Assembly: GCA_902518165.1 (NCBI GenBank)
Contig: CABYFB010000003.1
Coordinates: forward strand, 1-64,000
Source: an uncultured Pelagibacteraceae bacterium
GTDB taxonomy: Bacteria; Pseudomonadota; Alphaproteobacteria; Pelagibacterales; Pelagibacteraceae
DNA length: 64,000 bases
Direction: 5' to 3'
The notes below the pieces were generated by a model. It saw only the letters and a list, made by a program, of their open reading frames with translations, was not told the origin of the DNA and made no database searches. The position numbers and the translations under genes are program-made. Of this stretch, positions 47,006 through 56,327 are shown one piece after another (position 1 is the stretch's first letter; each line of letters starts with the position of its first letter).

Positions 47006-48126
47006 AAAAAGTTGCAATTGTAGGAGCTGGTATATCTGGTTTGTATCTTGCAAATGAATTAAACAAAAATACTGAAATAGACTATAAAATCTTTGAAAAA
47101 AAAGATTACCTTAATTTAAATGAAGGTTATGGTATTCAACTTTCAGTTAATAGTATTAATTTGTTAAATAAAGTAGGATTTAAAAATATTTCAGCATCAG
47201 ATGTTTATTATCCAACAAAAGTTAATTTTTTCCAGGCCAAAAATATTAAAAAGATTTGTGAAATTGATTTAAAGCAATTCAATAATGTAAACGACCGTTA
47301 CACAACACTTAAAAGGTCAACATTAATAAAGTTTTTAATTGGCAATATACCTGAGGAAAAAATTCAATTTAAAGCCGATATTCAAAATATCGAATATAAT
47401 GAAAAAATAAAGATTTCTTGGAATAATAAGAATGAAAGTTTCGATTATATAGTAATTGCAGACGGTGTTTTTTCAAAATTAAAATCTCAAATATCAAATA
47501 ATCATTTAAACCCAATTTTTAATGGGAACATTGCTTTAAGGGCGAATTTAAAACAACATGAAAAAGATAATATTTCTGTTTATATGGGGTCAAATTTTCA
47601 CTATGTAACTTATCCCGTAAATCAAAAACTCGAATATAATTTCGTTGCTATAATCAAAAAGAAACTAACTACTAAAGAAATTGAGGATAAAAATATTCTT
47701 AATTCAGAAACATTTATAAAATCTTTAAAAGACTTTATTTCAAAAAATTCTATTATAAATTTGAAAAGTTTAGCAAATATAAAGTGTTTTCCTGTATTTG
47801 TGAGCACTGAATTACCCACACTAAAATATCAAAATACTTATTTGAGTGGAGATGCTTTATTTGCTTTTCCACCTTCTTTTGCACAAGGTGCTTCTCAAAG
47901 TATTGAAACAGCAAATGGTATTTTAGAAAATATTACAAATTCAAATAGTATTTATAAAGATAAGATAAGTAAAATATTACTAGTAAATAAAAGATCAAAA
48001 TTAAACCATTTTGCCTTCCATTTAACTAATCCAATAATAATATTAATTAGAAATATTGTTTTGAAATTTTTATCAAAAAATAAAAAATTTCTAGAGAGTT
48101 ATCTTGGAAAAATTTATAGAAATTAA
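47002..48126 (+). CDS. FAD-dependent aromatic monooxygenase-like protein
   Basis: The 374-residue flavoprotein has VAIVGAGISGLYLANEL at residues 4-20, NEGYGIQLSVNS near 35, a DG motif IADGVFSKLKS near 150, and GDALFAFPPSFAQGASQSIE near 280. This is the layout of UbiH/salicylate-hydroxylase type monooxygenases. It could hydroxylate an aromatic or a quinone precursor. The substrate is not evident. It overlaps mutY by 4 bases, and its TAA overlaps the ccrM stop on the other strand. Confidence 0.85.
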   Translation: MKKVAIVGAGISGLYLANELNKNTEIDYKIFEKKDYLNLNEGYGIQLSVNSINLLNKVGFKNISASDVYYPTKVNFFQAKNIKKICEIDLKQFNNVNDRYTTLKRSTLIKFLIGNIPEEKIQFKADIQNIEYNEKIKISWNNKNESFDYIVIADGVFSKLKSQISNNHLNPIFNGNIALRANLKQHEKDNISVYMGSNFHYVTYPVNQKLEYNFVAIIKKKLTTKEIEDKNILNSETFIKSLKDFISKNSIINLKSLANIKCFPVFVSTELPTLKYQNTYLSGDALFAFPPSFAQGASQSIETANGILENITNSNSIYKDKISKILLVNKRSKLNHFAFHLTNPIIILIRNIVLKFLSKNKKFLESYLGKIYRN

Positions 48127-49196
48127 GTAGTTGGCCTTAGTCTTTGCCTCAAATCATCAATTGGTTTGAGTGAATTACCTGATTTATAATACCAAAAAGT
48201 CCAACCGTTACAGCTCTCAGCACCTAATATTTGTGCAGCAACTTTATGAATTGATCCTTCTGATTTCCGATATTTTATACTACCATCAATCATAATTTTC
48301 GCATTGATTTGTTTTTTTTGATCAAAAATTTCAGTACCAGGTTTAATAATTCCTAATTCAACCAAAGATCCAAATGGCACTCTTGGTTTGGATCTATTAT
48401 TTTTTATAGTATCTAAATATTCATCTTCTATAATTTTTGTATTTTTAATTCTTTTACTTGCAGCTTCAAAATAGTTTTTTTCTTTTTCTATCCCAAAATA
48501 ATTTCTACCTAACTTTTTTGAAACTACAGCAGTTGTTCCCGTACCGAGAAACGGGTCCAAAATTAAATCGCCTTTATTAGACGATGCTAATATAATTCTG
48601 TGCAATAAAGACTCTGGTTTTTGCGTTGAGTGAACTTTATTACCATTATTTTTAAGTCTTTCTTTTCCATTACATATAGGTAAATTCCATGTAGATCTCA
48701 TCTGTAGATCATCGTTTAAACATTTAAGTGATTGATAATTAAAAGTATATTTTGAGCCTTCACTTTTTGATGCCCATATAAGTGTTTCGTGCGCATTCGT
48801 AAAACGTGTTCCTCTAAAATTTGGCATAGGGTTATTTTTGTTCCAAATCACATCATTTAGTATCCAAAAACCTAAATCTTGCATTTTTGAACCAACTCTA
48901 AAAATATTATGATAACTTCCTATGACCCATATAGATCCATTTTTTTTTAAAATTCTTTTACATTCTTTAAGCCATTGAACTGAAAACTCATCATAACTTT
49001 TAAAACTATCAAATTTATCCCAAGCATCGTCTACTGCATCGACTTTAGATCTATCAGGTCGACTTAATTCTTTTTTCAGTTGAAGGTTGTAAGGTGGATC
49101 TGCAAATATCAGATCAAAACTTTCAGCCGGAATTTTTTTTAATTCCTTAATACTATCTCCATTAATAATTTTATTTTTTATATCTGAAATGATCAT
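48123..49196 (-). CDS. ccrM: Cell-cycle DNA adenine methyltransferase CcrM (GANTC)
   Basis: The 357-residue class beta N6-adenine methyltransferase has the catalytic FADPPYNLQL near residue 30 ahead of the cofactor motif LDPFLGTGTTAVVSKKLGR near 210. A C-terminal extension of about 85 residues contains HKVAAQILGAESCNGWTFWY, characteristic of CcrM and its RAMA-type domain. In Caulobacter it methylates GANTC late in the cell cycle. No restriction partner is nearby, so it is a solitary enzyme. One GACTC lies 18 bases before the start codon. Confidence 0.93.
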   Translation of the reverse strand: MIISDIKNKIINGDSIKELKKIPAESFDLIFADPPYNLQLKKELSRPDRSKVDAVDDAWDKFDSFKSYDEFSVQWLKECKRILKKNGSIWVIGSYHNIFRVGSKMQDLGFWILNDVIWNKNNPMPNFRGTRFTNAHETLIWASKSEGSKYTFNYQSLKCLNDDLQMRSTWNLPICNGKERLKNNGNKVHSTQKPESLLHRIILASSNKGDLILDPFLGTGTTAVVSKKLGRNYFGIEKEKNYFEAASKRIKNTKIIEDEYLDTIKNNRSKPRVPFGSLVELGIIKPGTEIFDQKKQINAKIMIDGSIKYRKSEGSIHKVAAQILGAESCNGWTFWYYKSGNSLKPIDDLRQRLRPTT

Positions 49197-49213
49197 TTTA
49201 TATTTTTGAATTA

Positions 49214-49218
49214 GACTC
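49214..49218. promoter_or_regulatory. GANTC site in the ccrM upstream region
   Basis: GACTC, a substrate of CcrM, lies 18 bases before the ccrM ATG (49196) in the 81-base gap after rnhB. A second GACTC is at 49286-49290, inside the rnhB 3' end. In Caulobacter the ccrM promoter responds to methylation of GANTC sites. Here the link is inferred from position only. Confidence 0.4.
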
Positions 49219-49277
49219 CAGTCAGTAGTCTACGTCAACCTGTGATTGAATTTATTGATTGATAATTGTTATGATTA

Positions 49278-49850
49278 TTATTTAAGACTCAATATCTTGT
49301 GTATTGGTTGGAAGGTTTTTCTATGAAATCTAGTCACTCCAAATTTTTTAATAGCTTTAATATGATCCTTGGTTCCATAACCCGCATTATTATCCCAGCC
49401 GTATTTTTTAAAAGAAAAAGACATCTTTTTCATTAGCTTATCTCTTTCAACTTTAGCAATAATAGATGCGGCTGAAATTTCAGGAATTGTTTCATCACCT
49501 TTTACAATAGTTTTAATTACATAATTTTTTAAGTCTGGTGGTTTATTACCATCTATTAAAACTTTTTTAGGTTTCAATTTGAGTTTCTTAATTGCTCTTT
49601 TCATTGAAAGTAGGCTAGCATTTAAAATATTAATTTTTTCAATTTCCTTTATTGATGCAGATCCTAACGCCCAAACTGAATTTTTTTTTATATATTTAGC
49701 TAAAGTTTCCCTCTGAATTTTGTTAAGTTTTTTTGAGTCTTTAAGAATTTTTCTATTTATGTCTTTATTTAATATAACAGCAGCTGCATAAACTGGTCCT
49801 ACAAGGCTCCCTCTTCCAACTTCATCAACCCCAGCAATAATTTTTTTCAT
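49278..49850 (-). CDS. rnhB: Ribonuclease HII
   Basis: The 190-residue protein has the RNase HII pattern: AGVDEVGRGSLVGPVYAAAV (first catalytic Asp and Glu, near residues 6-25), VLIDGNKPP near 97, and AASIIAKVERD near 126, with GYGTKDHIKAI near 157. It removes ribonucleotides from DNA. A second RNase H (rnhA) is in the window at 33.2 kb. It lies 19 bases after the glycosylase gene and 81 bases before ccrM. Confidence 0.96.
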   Translation of the reverse strand: MKKIIAGVDEVGRGSLVGPVYAAAVILNKDINRKILKDSKKLNKIQRETLAKYIKKNSVWALGSASIKEIEKINILNASLLSMKRAIKKLKLKPKKVLIDGNKPPDLKNYVIKTIVKGDETIPEISAASIIAKVERDKLMKKMSFSFKKYGWDNNAGYGTKDHIKAIKKFGVTRFHRKTFQPIHKILSLK

Positions 49851-49869
49851 ATAAAATATTATTAAAAAT

Positions 49870-50574
49870 TTAAATCTCTAAACCAGTTTCATCTATTTTT
49901 TTTCTAATTTCTTTAAGATCGGCCCAAGAATATTTTTTTTGCTCTGCTTGTCTTAGTAGATATGCTGGGTGAAAAGTTATCATTGTTAAATATGTTTTAT
50001 TATTAATTATTACTTCCTTCCATTTTCCTCTTTCTTTAGAGATTTTAATTTTATTCCCGAAGAGCGCTTCCATTGCTGTGCTTCCCATTAAAATAAGTAT
50101 TTCTGGATTTATAATCGAAATATGTTTTCTTAAATATTCAGAGTATCTATTTATTTCTGATATTTCAGGCTTTCTGTTATTTGGAGGTCTATAATTTACA
50201 ACATTAGTTATATAAACGTTAGTTCTATCTAAATTAATAGCTTTCAACATTTTATTTAAAAGCATTCCTGCATCACCAACAAAAGGTTTTCCTAATTCAT
50301 CTTCTTTTTGTCCAGGTCCTTCACCTATAATCATTATTTTTGAAGATGAATTTCCATCACTGAAAACAAGATTTTTTGCACTATTTTTTAGTTCACAATC
50401 TTCAATCTTTTCTATTTCAACTCTAAGTTTTGCTAATTCTACAGATTTTTCCTCATTAGAAGCATTATTTTTAAATCTATTTATTGGCTCATCACTAAAT
50501 TCATATTCAATACCTAGCTCGTTTATTAAATCATTATCAAATATGTCATTTTGATTTTTTTCATTTAAAGTCAT
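49870..50574 (-). CDS. Uracil-DNA glycosylase, family 4/5-like
   Basis: The 234-residue protein has the motif IIGEGPGQKEDELGKPFVGD (near 78-97), VYITNVVNYRPPNNRKP near 119-135, and the late motif TFHPAYLLRQ near 206, all typical of family 4 glycosylases. It would excise uracil from DNA. Only one cysteine (Cys60) remains, so the four-cysteine iron-sulfur site of the archetypal enzymes is absent. It starts with about 45 charged residues. The start is 10 bases from the divergent TPR gene. Confidence 0.88.
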   Translation of the reverse strand: MTLNEKNQNDIFDNDLINELGIEYEFSDEPINRFKNNASNEEKSVELAKLRVEIEKIEDCELKNSAKNLVFSDGNSSSKIMIIGEGPGQKEDELGKPFVGDAGMLLNKMLKAINLDRTNVYITNVVNYRPPNNRKPEISEINRYSEYLRKHISIINPEILILMGSTAMEALFGNKIKISKERGKWKEVIINNKTYLTMITFHPAYLLRQAEQKKYSWADLKEIRKKIDETGLEI

Positions 50575-50584
50575 AAAGTAAAAA

Positions 50585-52264
50585 ATGTTCTTAAAAATTT
50601 TTTGTTTTATAATATTAATTCTATACCAAACAAATCTCTATTCAAAAGCAGCGAATGAAAAAGAATTCAACCAGAAGTATCTATCAAATTATCTTTCAGC
50701 ATTATTATCATTTGATAACCAGAAAAATAACGATGCTCTTAAGTTTTTTGAAAATTCAAAAATATTAATTCAATCACATGATAGTTTTTTGCAAGAATAT
50801 GTATTTTCTTTACTTTTGGATGGACAGGTTAAAAAAGCAATTAAACAAGTAAAATATTCTAATACCTCAATAGGAGGAGATTTTTTTGAAGGAAATTTAT
50901 TATTAATTTTAGATAGCATTAACAAGAAAAAGTTTAAACAAGCAGCTTTGAAGTTAAAAAAATTGGAAAAGTTCAAAGAGGACGACTCATACAAATTTAT
51001 AATTTATTCTAGCTTAAAAAGTTACATTGATCTTTTTATATATAAAAAATCTGACATTGTTGAGCAATTTGGAAAATTAGATTTGATTAACATGGCTTTT
51101 CAAAATTGTTATTTGAATTCCAAAAAAGCTGAGCCTTATTTTTTAAATTTAATTAACGATCCTCAAAGTGATTACTCTAGATATACTTTTTTTTATTTGA
51201 GTAACGAAGTGTCTAATAATGACCTTGCAACAGTTGATAATTTTGCAGATACAATAGATCCTTTAAGAAGTAGTTTGCTTATTTCTCAAGTAAAAAAATG
51301 GATAGATGAAAAAAAATATACAAAATTAACACAGCATTTTTCATGTCAAAATGAGAATGATATTTTGGCAGAATTCTTTTTCCTTATATCTAATTTTTAT
51401 TCATCTCAAAGTAGATTTGATTACTCAAACATATATTTAAATATTTCAAATTATTTAAATCCAAAATTTTATTTTAATTTATCATTAATAGCTGAAAACT
51501 ATCAGTCTAATAATAATTATGATCTAGCAAAAAAAACTTTCGAAAAATTTGATGATAAGGATGAAATTTTTTTTTGGTACAAAACAAAGAAGATTGCCAG
51601 AATTATAGCAGAGGAAGAAAATTATGATGCAAGTTTGAACTATATATTAAAAAATCTTGAAAAATTTAATAATAAATCGACAAAGATGATTTATGATTTG
51701 GCAAATATTTACAAAAACTTTAAAAAATATGATGAGGCTATAAATTATTATACTTTGGCCTTAAAAAATTTGGATAAAAATTCTATGGCTTATGCAGATG
51801 TTCTTTATCGCAGAGGTGGAGCGTATGAAAGATTAAAAAATTATGATTTGGCGGATAAGGATTTGCTAAATTCAATTAAAATTAGACCTGACGAACCCTA
51901 CACACTTAACTATCTCGCTTATAGTTGGTTAGAAAGAGGATATAAAATTGAAGAAGCAATAGAAATGTTAAATCAAGCTTACAAAGGGAAAGAAGAAGAT
52001 CCTTACATAACAGACTCTGTTGGTTGGGGTTATTATTTGACTGGAAATTATATTGAAGCAGAAAAATATTTAAGAAAAGCTGTTGAATTGTTACCAAGTG
52101 ATCCTGTTGCAAATGATCATTATGGAGATGTTCTTTGGCAATTAAATAGAAAAATCCAAGCTAATTATTTTTGGAAAAGTGCTTTAAATAGCGATGAAGC
52201 AGATGAAGAATTGAAAATTAAAGTTAAGGAAAAATTATATAATGGCTTAAATAATAATTCTTAA
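50585..52264 (+). CDS. Tetratricopeptide-repeat secreted or periplasmic protein
   Basis: The 559-residue protein has an N-terminal hydrophobic signal (about residues 2-17) and many helix pairs. Clear TPR units lie at the C-terminal third: YDEAINYYTLALKNL near 380, YDLADKDLLNSIKIRPDEPY near 420, YKIEEAIEMLNQAY near 455, and YIEAEKYLRKAVELLPSDP near 498. It probably scaffolds protein complexes in the periplasm. Similar TPR proteins occur just before ispE in other alphaproteobacteria. Its stop is directly followed by the ispE ATG. Confidence 0.88.
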   Translation: MFLKIFCFIILILYQTNLYSKAANEKEFNQKYLSNYLSALLSFDNQKNNDALKFFENSKILIQSHDSFLQEYVFSLLLDGQVKKAIKQVKYSNTSIGGDFFEGNLLLILDSINKKKFKQAALKLKKLEKFKEDDSYKFIIYSSLKSYIDLFIYKKSDIVEQFGKLDLINMAFQNCYLNSKKAEPYFLNLINDPQSDYSRYTFFYLSNEVSNNDLATVDNFADTIDPLRSSLLISQVKKWIDEKKYTKLTQHFSCQNENDILAEFFFLISNFYSSQSRFDYSNIYLNISNYLNPKFYFNLSLIAENYQSNNNYDLAKKTFEKFDDKDEIFFWYKTKKIARIIAEEENYDASLNYILKNLEKFNNKSTKMIYDLANIYKNFKKYDEAINYYTLALKNLDKNSMAYADVLYRRGGAYERLKNYDLADKDLLNSIKIRPDEPYTLNYLAYSWLERGYKIEEAIEMLNQAYKGKEEDPYITDSVGWGYYLTGNYIEAEKYLRKAVELLPSDPVANDHYGDVLWQLNRKIQANYFWKSALNSDEADEELKIKVKEKLYNGLNNNS

Positions 52265-53107
52265 ATGAAGTTTCATAAAATAAAATCATTTGCAAAAGTA
52301 AACTTAACTTTAAAAATTTTAAACAAATATTCAAATGGTTATCATAAAATCGAAAGTTTAATATCTAAGATCAATTTGGCTGATGAGATTTTAATAAAAG
52401 AGACACAAGGTTCAAATAATAGAATATCGTTTAGTGGGAAATTTTCCTCAAATATTTCAAATACAAATACAATTTCAAAACTACTAAAAATCTTAAATGA
52501 TCAAAATTATATTAAAAATAAAAAATTCAATATCAAAGTAAAAAAAAATATACCCCAATCTTCTGGTATGGGGGGAGGATCTATGAATGCAGCATCCATT
52601 TTGAACTACCTATTTAAAAAAAGAATAATTAAAACTACAAAAAATAATTTAATTAAAATTGCAAATAAAGTTGGTTCAGATGTAATTTTGGGTCTTTATG
52701 AGAGTCCAATGATCCTACAAGGGCAAAATATAAGTAAAATTAATAAAAAATTAAATTTTCATTTGTTAATAATAAAGCCTAATTTTGGATGTTCTACTAA
52801 GATGATTTATGCAAAACACAGAGGATTTTCAAAGAGCCTATTCCATAAATCAAACAACATTAAAAGACAAGATTTATTAAAAGTTTCGAATAACGATTTA
52901 GAGAGAGCAGCTTTTAATAAATATCCAATTTTAAGAAGTATCAAAAGTTACTTGCAAAATTTAGATAATATTTACTTTGCAAATATGACAGGCTCGGGTT
53001 CGACTATAATTGGTTATTTTTTAACCAAAAATGCGGCAATAAAAGCTCAAAAAAAATTAAAAAATAAATATAAAAACTATTGGTGTATTTACTCTAAAAC
53101 TATATAA
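52265..53107 (+). CDS. ispE: 4-diphosphocytidyl-2-C-methyl-D-erythritol kinase
   Basis: The 280-residue GHMP kinase starts with SFAKVNLTLKIL and has NGYHKIESLI near 27. The ATP loop PQSSGMGGGSMNAASIL is near 97-113 and MTGSGSTIIGYF is near 239. It carries out the fourth step of the non-mevalonate isoprenoid pathway, whose last enzyme, IspH, is also in the window. It starts on the base after the TPR gene stop, suggesting coupling. The tRNA-Gln gene follows after 32 bases. Confidence 0.95.
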   Translation: MKFHKIKSFAKVNLTLKILNKYSNGYHKIESLISKINLADEILIKETQGSNNRISFSGKFSSNISNTNTISKLLKILNDQNYIKNKKFNIKVKKNIPQSSGMGGGSMNAASILNYLFKKRIIKTTKNNLIKIANKVGSDVILGLYESPMILQGQNISKINKKLNFHLLIIKPNFGCSTKMIYAKHRGFSKSLFHKSNNIKRQDLLKVSNNDLERAAFNKYPILRSIKSYLQNLDNIYFANMTGSGSTIIGYFLTKNAAIKAQKKLKNKYKNYWCIYSKTI

Positions 53108-53139
53108 AGCTTTTTTTTTGTGTTATACGAAAAACATCT

Positions 53140-53214
53140 TGGGGTGTAGCCAAGTGGTAAGGCAGCGGTTTTTGGTACCGCCATTCCTAGGTTCGAATCC
53201 TAGCACCCCAGCCA
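53140..53214 (+). tRNA. tRNA-Gln (anticodon UUG)
   Basis: The 75-base cloverleaf has a perfect 7-bp acceptor stem (TGGGGTG/CACCCCA). The D-arm is GCC...GGC and the anticodon stem is GCGGT/ACCGC with loop TTTTGGT, placing TTG at the anticodon. The T-arm is CTAGG-TTCGAAT-CCTAG, and G73 plus an encoded CCA complete it. It reads CAA and, with wobble, CAG. The downstream cca coding region begins 4 bases after the final A. Confidence 0.97.
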
Positions 53215-53217
53215 TTT

Positions 53218-54489
53218 ATGAAAGCTTTACTTAAAAAAATTTTTCAAAACAAAAAAATTTCAAGCGATAAAGATCTCAAATTTCTAGACTTAAAAAATAA
53301 TAAGGGAGTAAATAAAATATTTGGTGCAATAAATAACCACAATGAAACCAGCGAGATTAGATATGTTGGTGGTTGCGTAAGAAAAATTTTAAATGATGAA
53401 AAAACAGATGATATCGACCTTGCAACTAATTTAACTCCTGATCAGGTTAGGCAATGTTTAGATAAAAACCAAATAAAGTTTTTTGAAACAGGAATTGAAC
53501 ATGGCACAATCACAGCAGTGATTGATGATCAAAATTTTGAAATTACAACATTAAGAAAAGATGTAAAAACAGATGGAAGGCATGCTGTCGTAGAATACAC
53601 AACTAATTGGAAGGAAGATTCATTAAGGAGAGATTTTTCAATAAATTCAATATATTCAGATTTAGACGGGAATTTATATGATCCAAATTCTGGTCATAAA
53701 GATTTAAATGTTGGAATAATTAAATTTATAGGTGATCCAGAAACTAGAATAAAAGAAGATTATTTAAGAATTATTAGATATTTAAGATTTTATACTGAAT
53801 ATAGCAAAATCGATCATGAAATTAATATAATAAAAATAATTAAAAAAAATATAGAGGGTTTAGGAAAAATATCAAAAGAAAGACAATTCAATGAATTAAA
53901 AAAAATCCTCAAATTGGATAACTTTTTAAAGTTATTTAAAAATAAAACCTCTTGTGAATTATTTTCATTAATTTTTCCTCAACTAAAAAATTTTAAAAAA
54001 TTGAGCAAGTTATCAAAACCACAAGAAAAAATATTAAAAAATAAAAGTTTAAATTTCGTCATTTCTTTTCTTGTAATTGATGAAACTGACAATTCTGATT
54101 ATTTTGTATATAAATATAATTTACCCAATGAGTTAAAAGATAAAATTAATTTTCTAAAAAATAATTCGCTAAATAAAGATAGTAATAAAATTTTTAACAA
54201 GAAAGATTTACAAAAAATATTTTATTATGAGGGTAAATCTAGCACAATCGATTTAATTGATTTCAATTTGTTATATTTTAAACAAAGTAAAAAACTTTCA
54301 GAATTAAAAACTTACTTTGAAAAATTAGATAAACCAGAATTTCCAATAAAAGCTCAGTTATTAATAAATTATTATGGATTAAAGGAGGGAAGGGAATTGG
54401 GTCAAAAATTAAAAAATTTAGAAATGAAATGGATTGAAAATAATTTTAACTTATCAAAAAAAGATATGCAAAAAGTTTTATCAAATTAA
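53218..54489 (+). CDS. cca: CCA tRNA nucleotidyltransferase
   Basis: The 423-residue class II nucleotidyltransferase has [11 protein letters not shown] near 46 and the catalytic TDDIDLATN near 63. [20 protein letters not shown] follows near 91, then [20 protein letters not shown] near 140. It adds or repairs the 3' CCA of tRNAs. The ATG is 3 bases after tRNA-Gln, with no room for a Shine-Dalgarno outside the tRNA, so processing would leave a near-leaderless message. Its end overlaps convergent greA by 4 bases. Confidence 0.95.
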   Translation: MKALLKKIFQNKKISSDKDLKFLDLKNNKGVNKIFGAINNHNETSEIRYVGGCVRKILNDEKTDDIDLATNLTPDQVRQCLDKNQIKFFETGIEHGTITAVIDDQNFEITTLRKDVKTDGRHAVVEYTTNWKEDSLRRDFSINSIYSDLDGNLYDPNSGHKDLNVGIIKFIGDPETRIKEDYLRIIRYLRFYTEYSKIDHEINIIKIIKKNIEGLGKISKERQFNELKKILKLDNFLKLFKNKTSCELFSLIFPQLKNFKKLSKLSKPQEKILKNKSLNFVISFLVIDETDNSDYFVYKYNLPNELKDKINFLKNNSLNKDSNKIFNKKDLQKIFYYEGKSSTIDLIDFNLLYFKQSKKLSELKTYFEKLDKPEFPIKAQLLINYYGLKEGRELGQKLKNLEMKWIENNFNLSKKDMQKVLSN

Positions 54490-54962
54490 ACGTATTTTAC
54501 GTCTACAATTTCAAAATTTTTTGTCCCTGCTGGTGTATTTATTTCTACAAGATCTCCTTTATTTTTACCTATAAGACCTTTTCCTATCGGTGATTGAAAA
54601 TAAAGAAGCTTTTGTTTTAGATCTGCCTCGTCTTTACCAACAATTTTGTAATTTATTTTTTCATTTGTATCTAAATTTTGAAGGTAGACTGTAGATCCAA
54701 ATATCACCTTCCCATCATTGCTAATCTTGGTGATATCAATTACATTTGCTCTTGCAATTAAATCCTCAACTTCTTGAATTCTTCCCTCGTTATGAGATTG
54801 CTGTTCTTTTGCAGCATGATATTCAGCATTTTCTTTCAAATCTCCATGTGATCTTGCTTCAGCAATGGCTGCAACAATTTCGGGTCTCTTTTTTTCTTTT
54901 AAAAAAATTAATTCACTTTTTAATTTTTCTAATCCTTCAGTAGTAATTGGTTCTTTATCCAT
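54486..54962 (-). CDS. greA: Transcription elongation factor GreA
   Basis: The 158-residue protein has an N-terminal antiparallel coiled coil with the acidic tip (about residues 8-75, including [19 protein letters not shown] near 42). The FKBP-like C-terminal domain contains [14 protein letters not shown]. It stimulates cleavage of backtracked RNA in RNA polymerase. Length is exactly that of the family. It lies 3 bases after hemF on the same strand. Confidence 0.97.
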   Translation of the reverse strand: MDKEPITTEGLEKLKSELIFLKEKKRPEIVAAIAEARSHGDLKENAEYHAAKEQQSHNEGRIQEVEDLIARANVIDITKISNDGKVIFGSTVYLQNLDTNEKINYKIVGKDEADLKQKLLYFQSPIGKGLIGKNKGDLVEINTPAGTKNFEIVDVKYV

Positions 54963-54965
54963 AAT

Positions 54966-55790
54966 TTACCATTTAGCTGTTGGTGGTAATGACATAAGTA
55001 TAGCTTCAACATTTCCACCAGTTTGTAAACCAAATTTTGTCCCTCTATCATGTAATAAATTAAATTCAACATATCTACCTCTTTTTTTGTATTGGATTTC
55101 TTTATCTTTAATTGTCCATTTTAATTTATTTTTTTTCTCAATTATTTCATTAGAAATGTTTTTAAAACTTATTCCCACTTCTCTAACAAAAGAAAAATCT
55201 TTTTCCCAATTATTTTTTTTATAATCAAAAAAAATTCCACCAATACCTCTAGGCTCTTTCCTATGTGGTAAATAGAAATATTCATCACACCACTTTTTAT
55301 ATTTTTTGTAATAATTTTTGTTGTGTTTATTACATGATTTTTTTAGTTCTGAATGAAACCAATTTTCTAATTTTTTATCTTTCAAACAAGGTGTAACATC
55401 CATTCCACCTCCAAACCAACCAAATGAAGTAACTATATACCTCGTGTTAAAATGCATTGCGGGCACATGAGGATTTTTCATATGCATAACAACAGATATT
55501 CCAGATGCCCAAAATTTAGAGCTTGTTTTAGTACCTGGAACTTTATTTTTAAATTCATTTGAAAATTTTCCATAAACTTCTGAAAAATTTACTCCAACTT
55601 TATCAAAAATTTTACCGTTTTCTAAAATTCTATATTGTCCTCCACCTTCATTATTACTTTTACTTCTATTCCAATTAGTAATTTTAAATTTGGTTTTTTT
55701 TCCCTCTTTTTCCTCTATTTCTCTACAAAGTACTTCTTGTAAAGTTTTAAACCAATTTTTTGCTAATTTCTTTTTTATATATTGATCCAT
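54966..55790 (-). CDS. hemF: Oxygen-dependent coproporphyrinogen III oxidase
   Basis: The 274-residue protein has the HemF blocks MHMKNPHVPAMHFNTRYI near 106 and GWFGGGMDVTP near 130. KWCDEYFYLPHRKEPRGIGG is near 168, and YVEFNLLHDRGTKFGLQTGG is near 240. It makes protoporphyrinogen IX for haem, needed by the bc1 and aa3 complexes. It uses oxygen, in line with aerobic life. It abuts the upstream trmL-like gene and precedes greA by 3 bases. Confidence 0.96.
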   Translation of the reverse strand: MDQYIKKKLAKNWFKTLQEVLCREIEEKEGKKTKFKITNWNRSKSNNEGGGQYRILENGKIFDKVGVNFSEVYGKFSNEFKNKVPGTKTSSKFWASGISVVMHMKNPHVPAMHFNTRYIVTSFGWFGGGMDVTPCLKDKKLENWFHSELKKSCNKHNKNYYKKYKKWCDEYFYLPHRKEPRGIGGIFFDYKKNNWEKDFSFVREVGISFKNISNEIIEKKNKLKWTIKDKEIQYKKRGRYVEFNLLHDRGTKFGLQTGGNVEAILMSLPPTAKW

Positions 55791-56267
55791 TTAACCTAAC
55801 TGTCTTATAAATTCTGAAGCCCCAATAGCCACTGATATTGAAATGTTTAAAGATCTTTTATTTTTTATCATTGGAATCTTAATTCTTTCATTGACCTTAG
55901 AATGTACATCTTCTGGAACACCAGCACTTTCTCTGCCAAAGAGCAATATATCATTACGTTTAAATTTAAACTTTGTATAAACTTTGCTAGCTTTTGTCGT
56001 CATTAAAACTACTCTATTTTTACTATTTTCATCAAAAAATTCTTTAGGGCTCTTGTAAAATTTAATTTCACTGTAATCTAAATAATCCATAACAACTCTC
56101 TTGAACCTTTTATCGCTAAATAAAAACCCGCAAGGTTCAATGATTTCTAAACTAGCCCCTAGGCAAGAACAAGTTCGAATAATTGAAGCTGTATTCTGAG
56201 GAATATCCGGCTGATATAGAGCTACTTTTAGACCGTGTTTTAAAGGTTTCTGTGTCATTGTTACCAT
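55791..56267 (-). CDS. trmL: tRNA (cytidine/uridine(34)-2'-O)-methyltransferase TrmL-like
   Basis: The 158-residue SPOUT protein shows [22 protein letters not shown] (near residues 16-37), the second motif [15 protein letters not shown] near 107 and [17 protein letters not shown] near 131, which form the trefoil knot. It probably methylates the wobble base of Leu tRNAs. The ATG at 56267 or the one three codons later could be the start. It is divergent from petA with 60 bases between, and adjoins hemF with no gap. Confidence 0.9.
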   Translation of the reverse strand: MVTMTQKPLKHGLKVALYQPDIPQNTASIIRTCSCLGASLEIIEPCGFLFSDKRFKRVVMDYLDYSEIKFYKSPKEFFDENSKNRVVLMTTKASKVYTKFKFKRNDILLFGRESAGVPEDVHSKVNERIKIPMIKNKRSLNISISVAIGASEFIRQLG

Positions 56268-56327
56268 AGAAATATCTCTTTTTTATTATATGAAATCATA
56301 TATTACCAAAGTTATAAAATATTAAAG

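Noticed and set aside
53108-53139. T-run after ispE as a terminator
   Set aside because: No convincing stem precedes the T-run, only a short AAAGCTTT palindrome, so it is not called.
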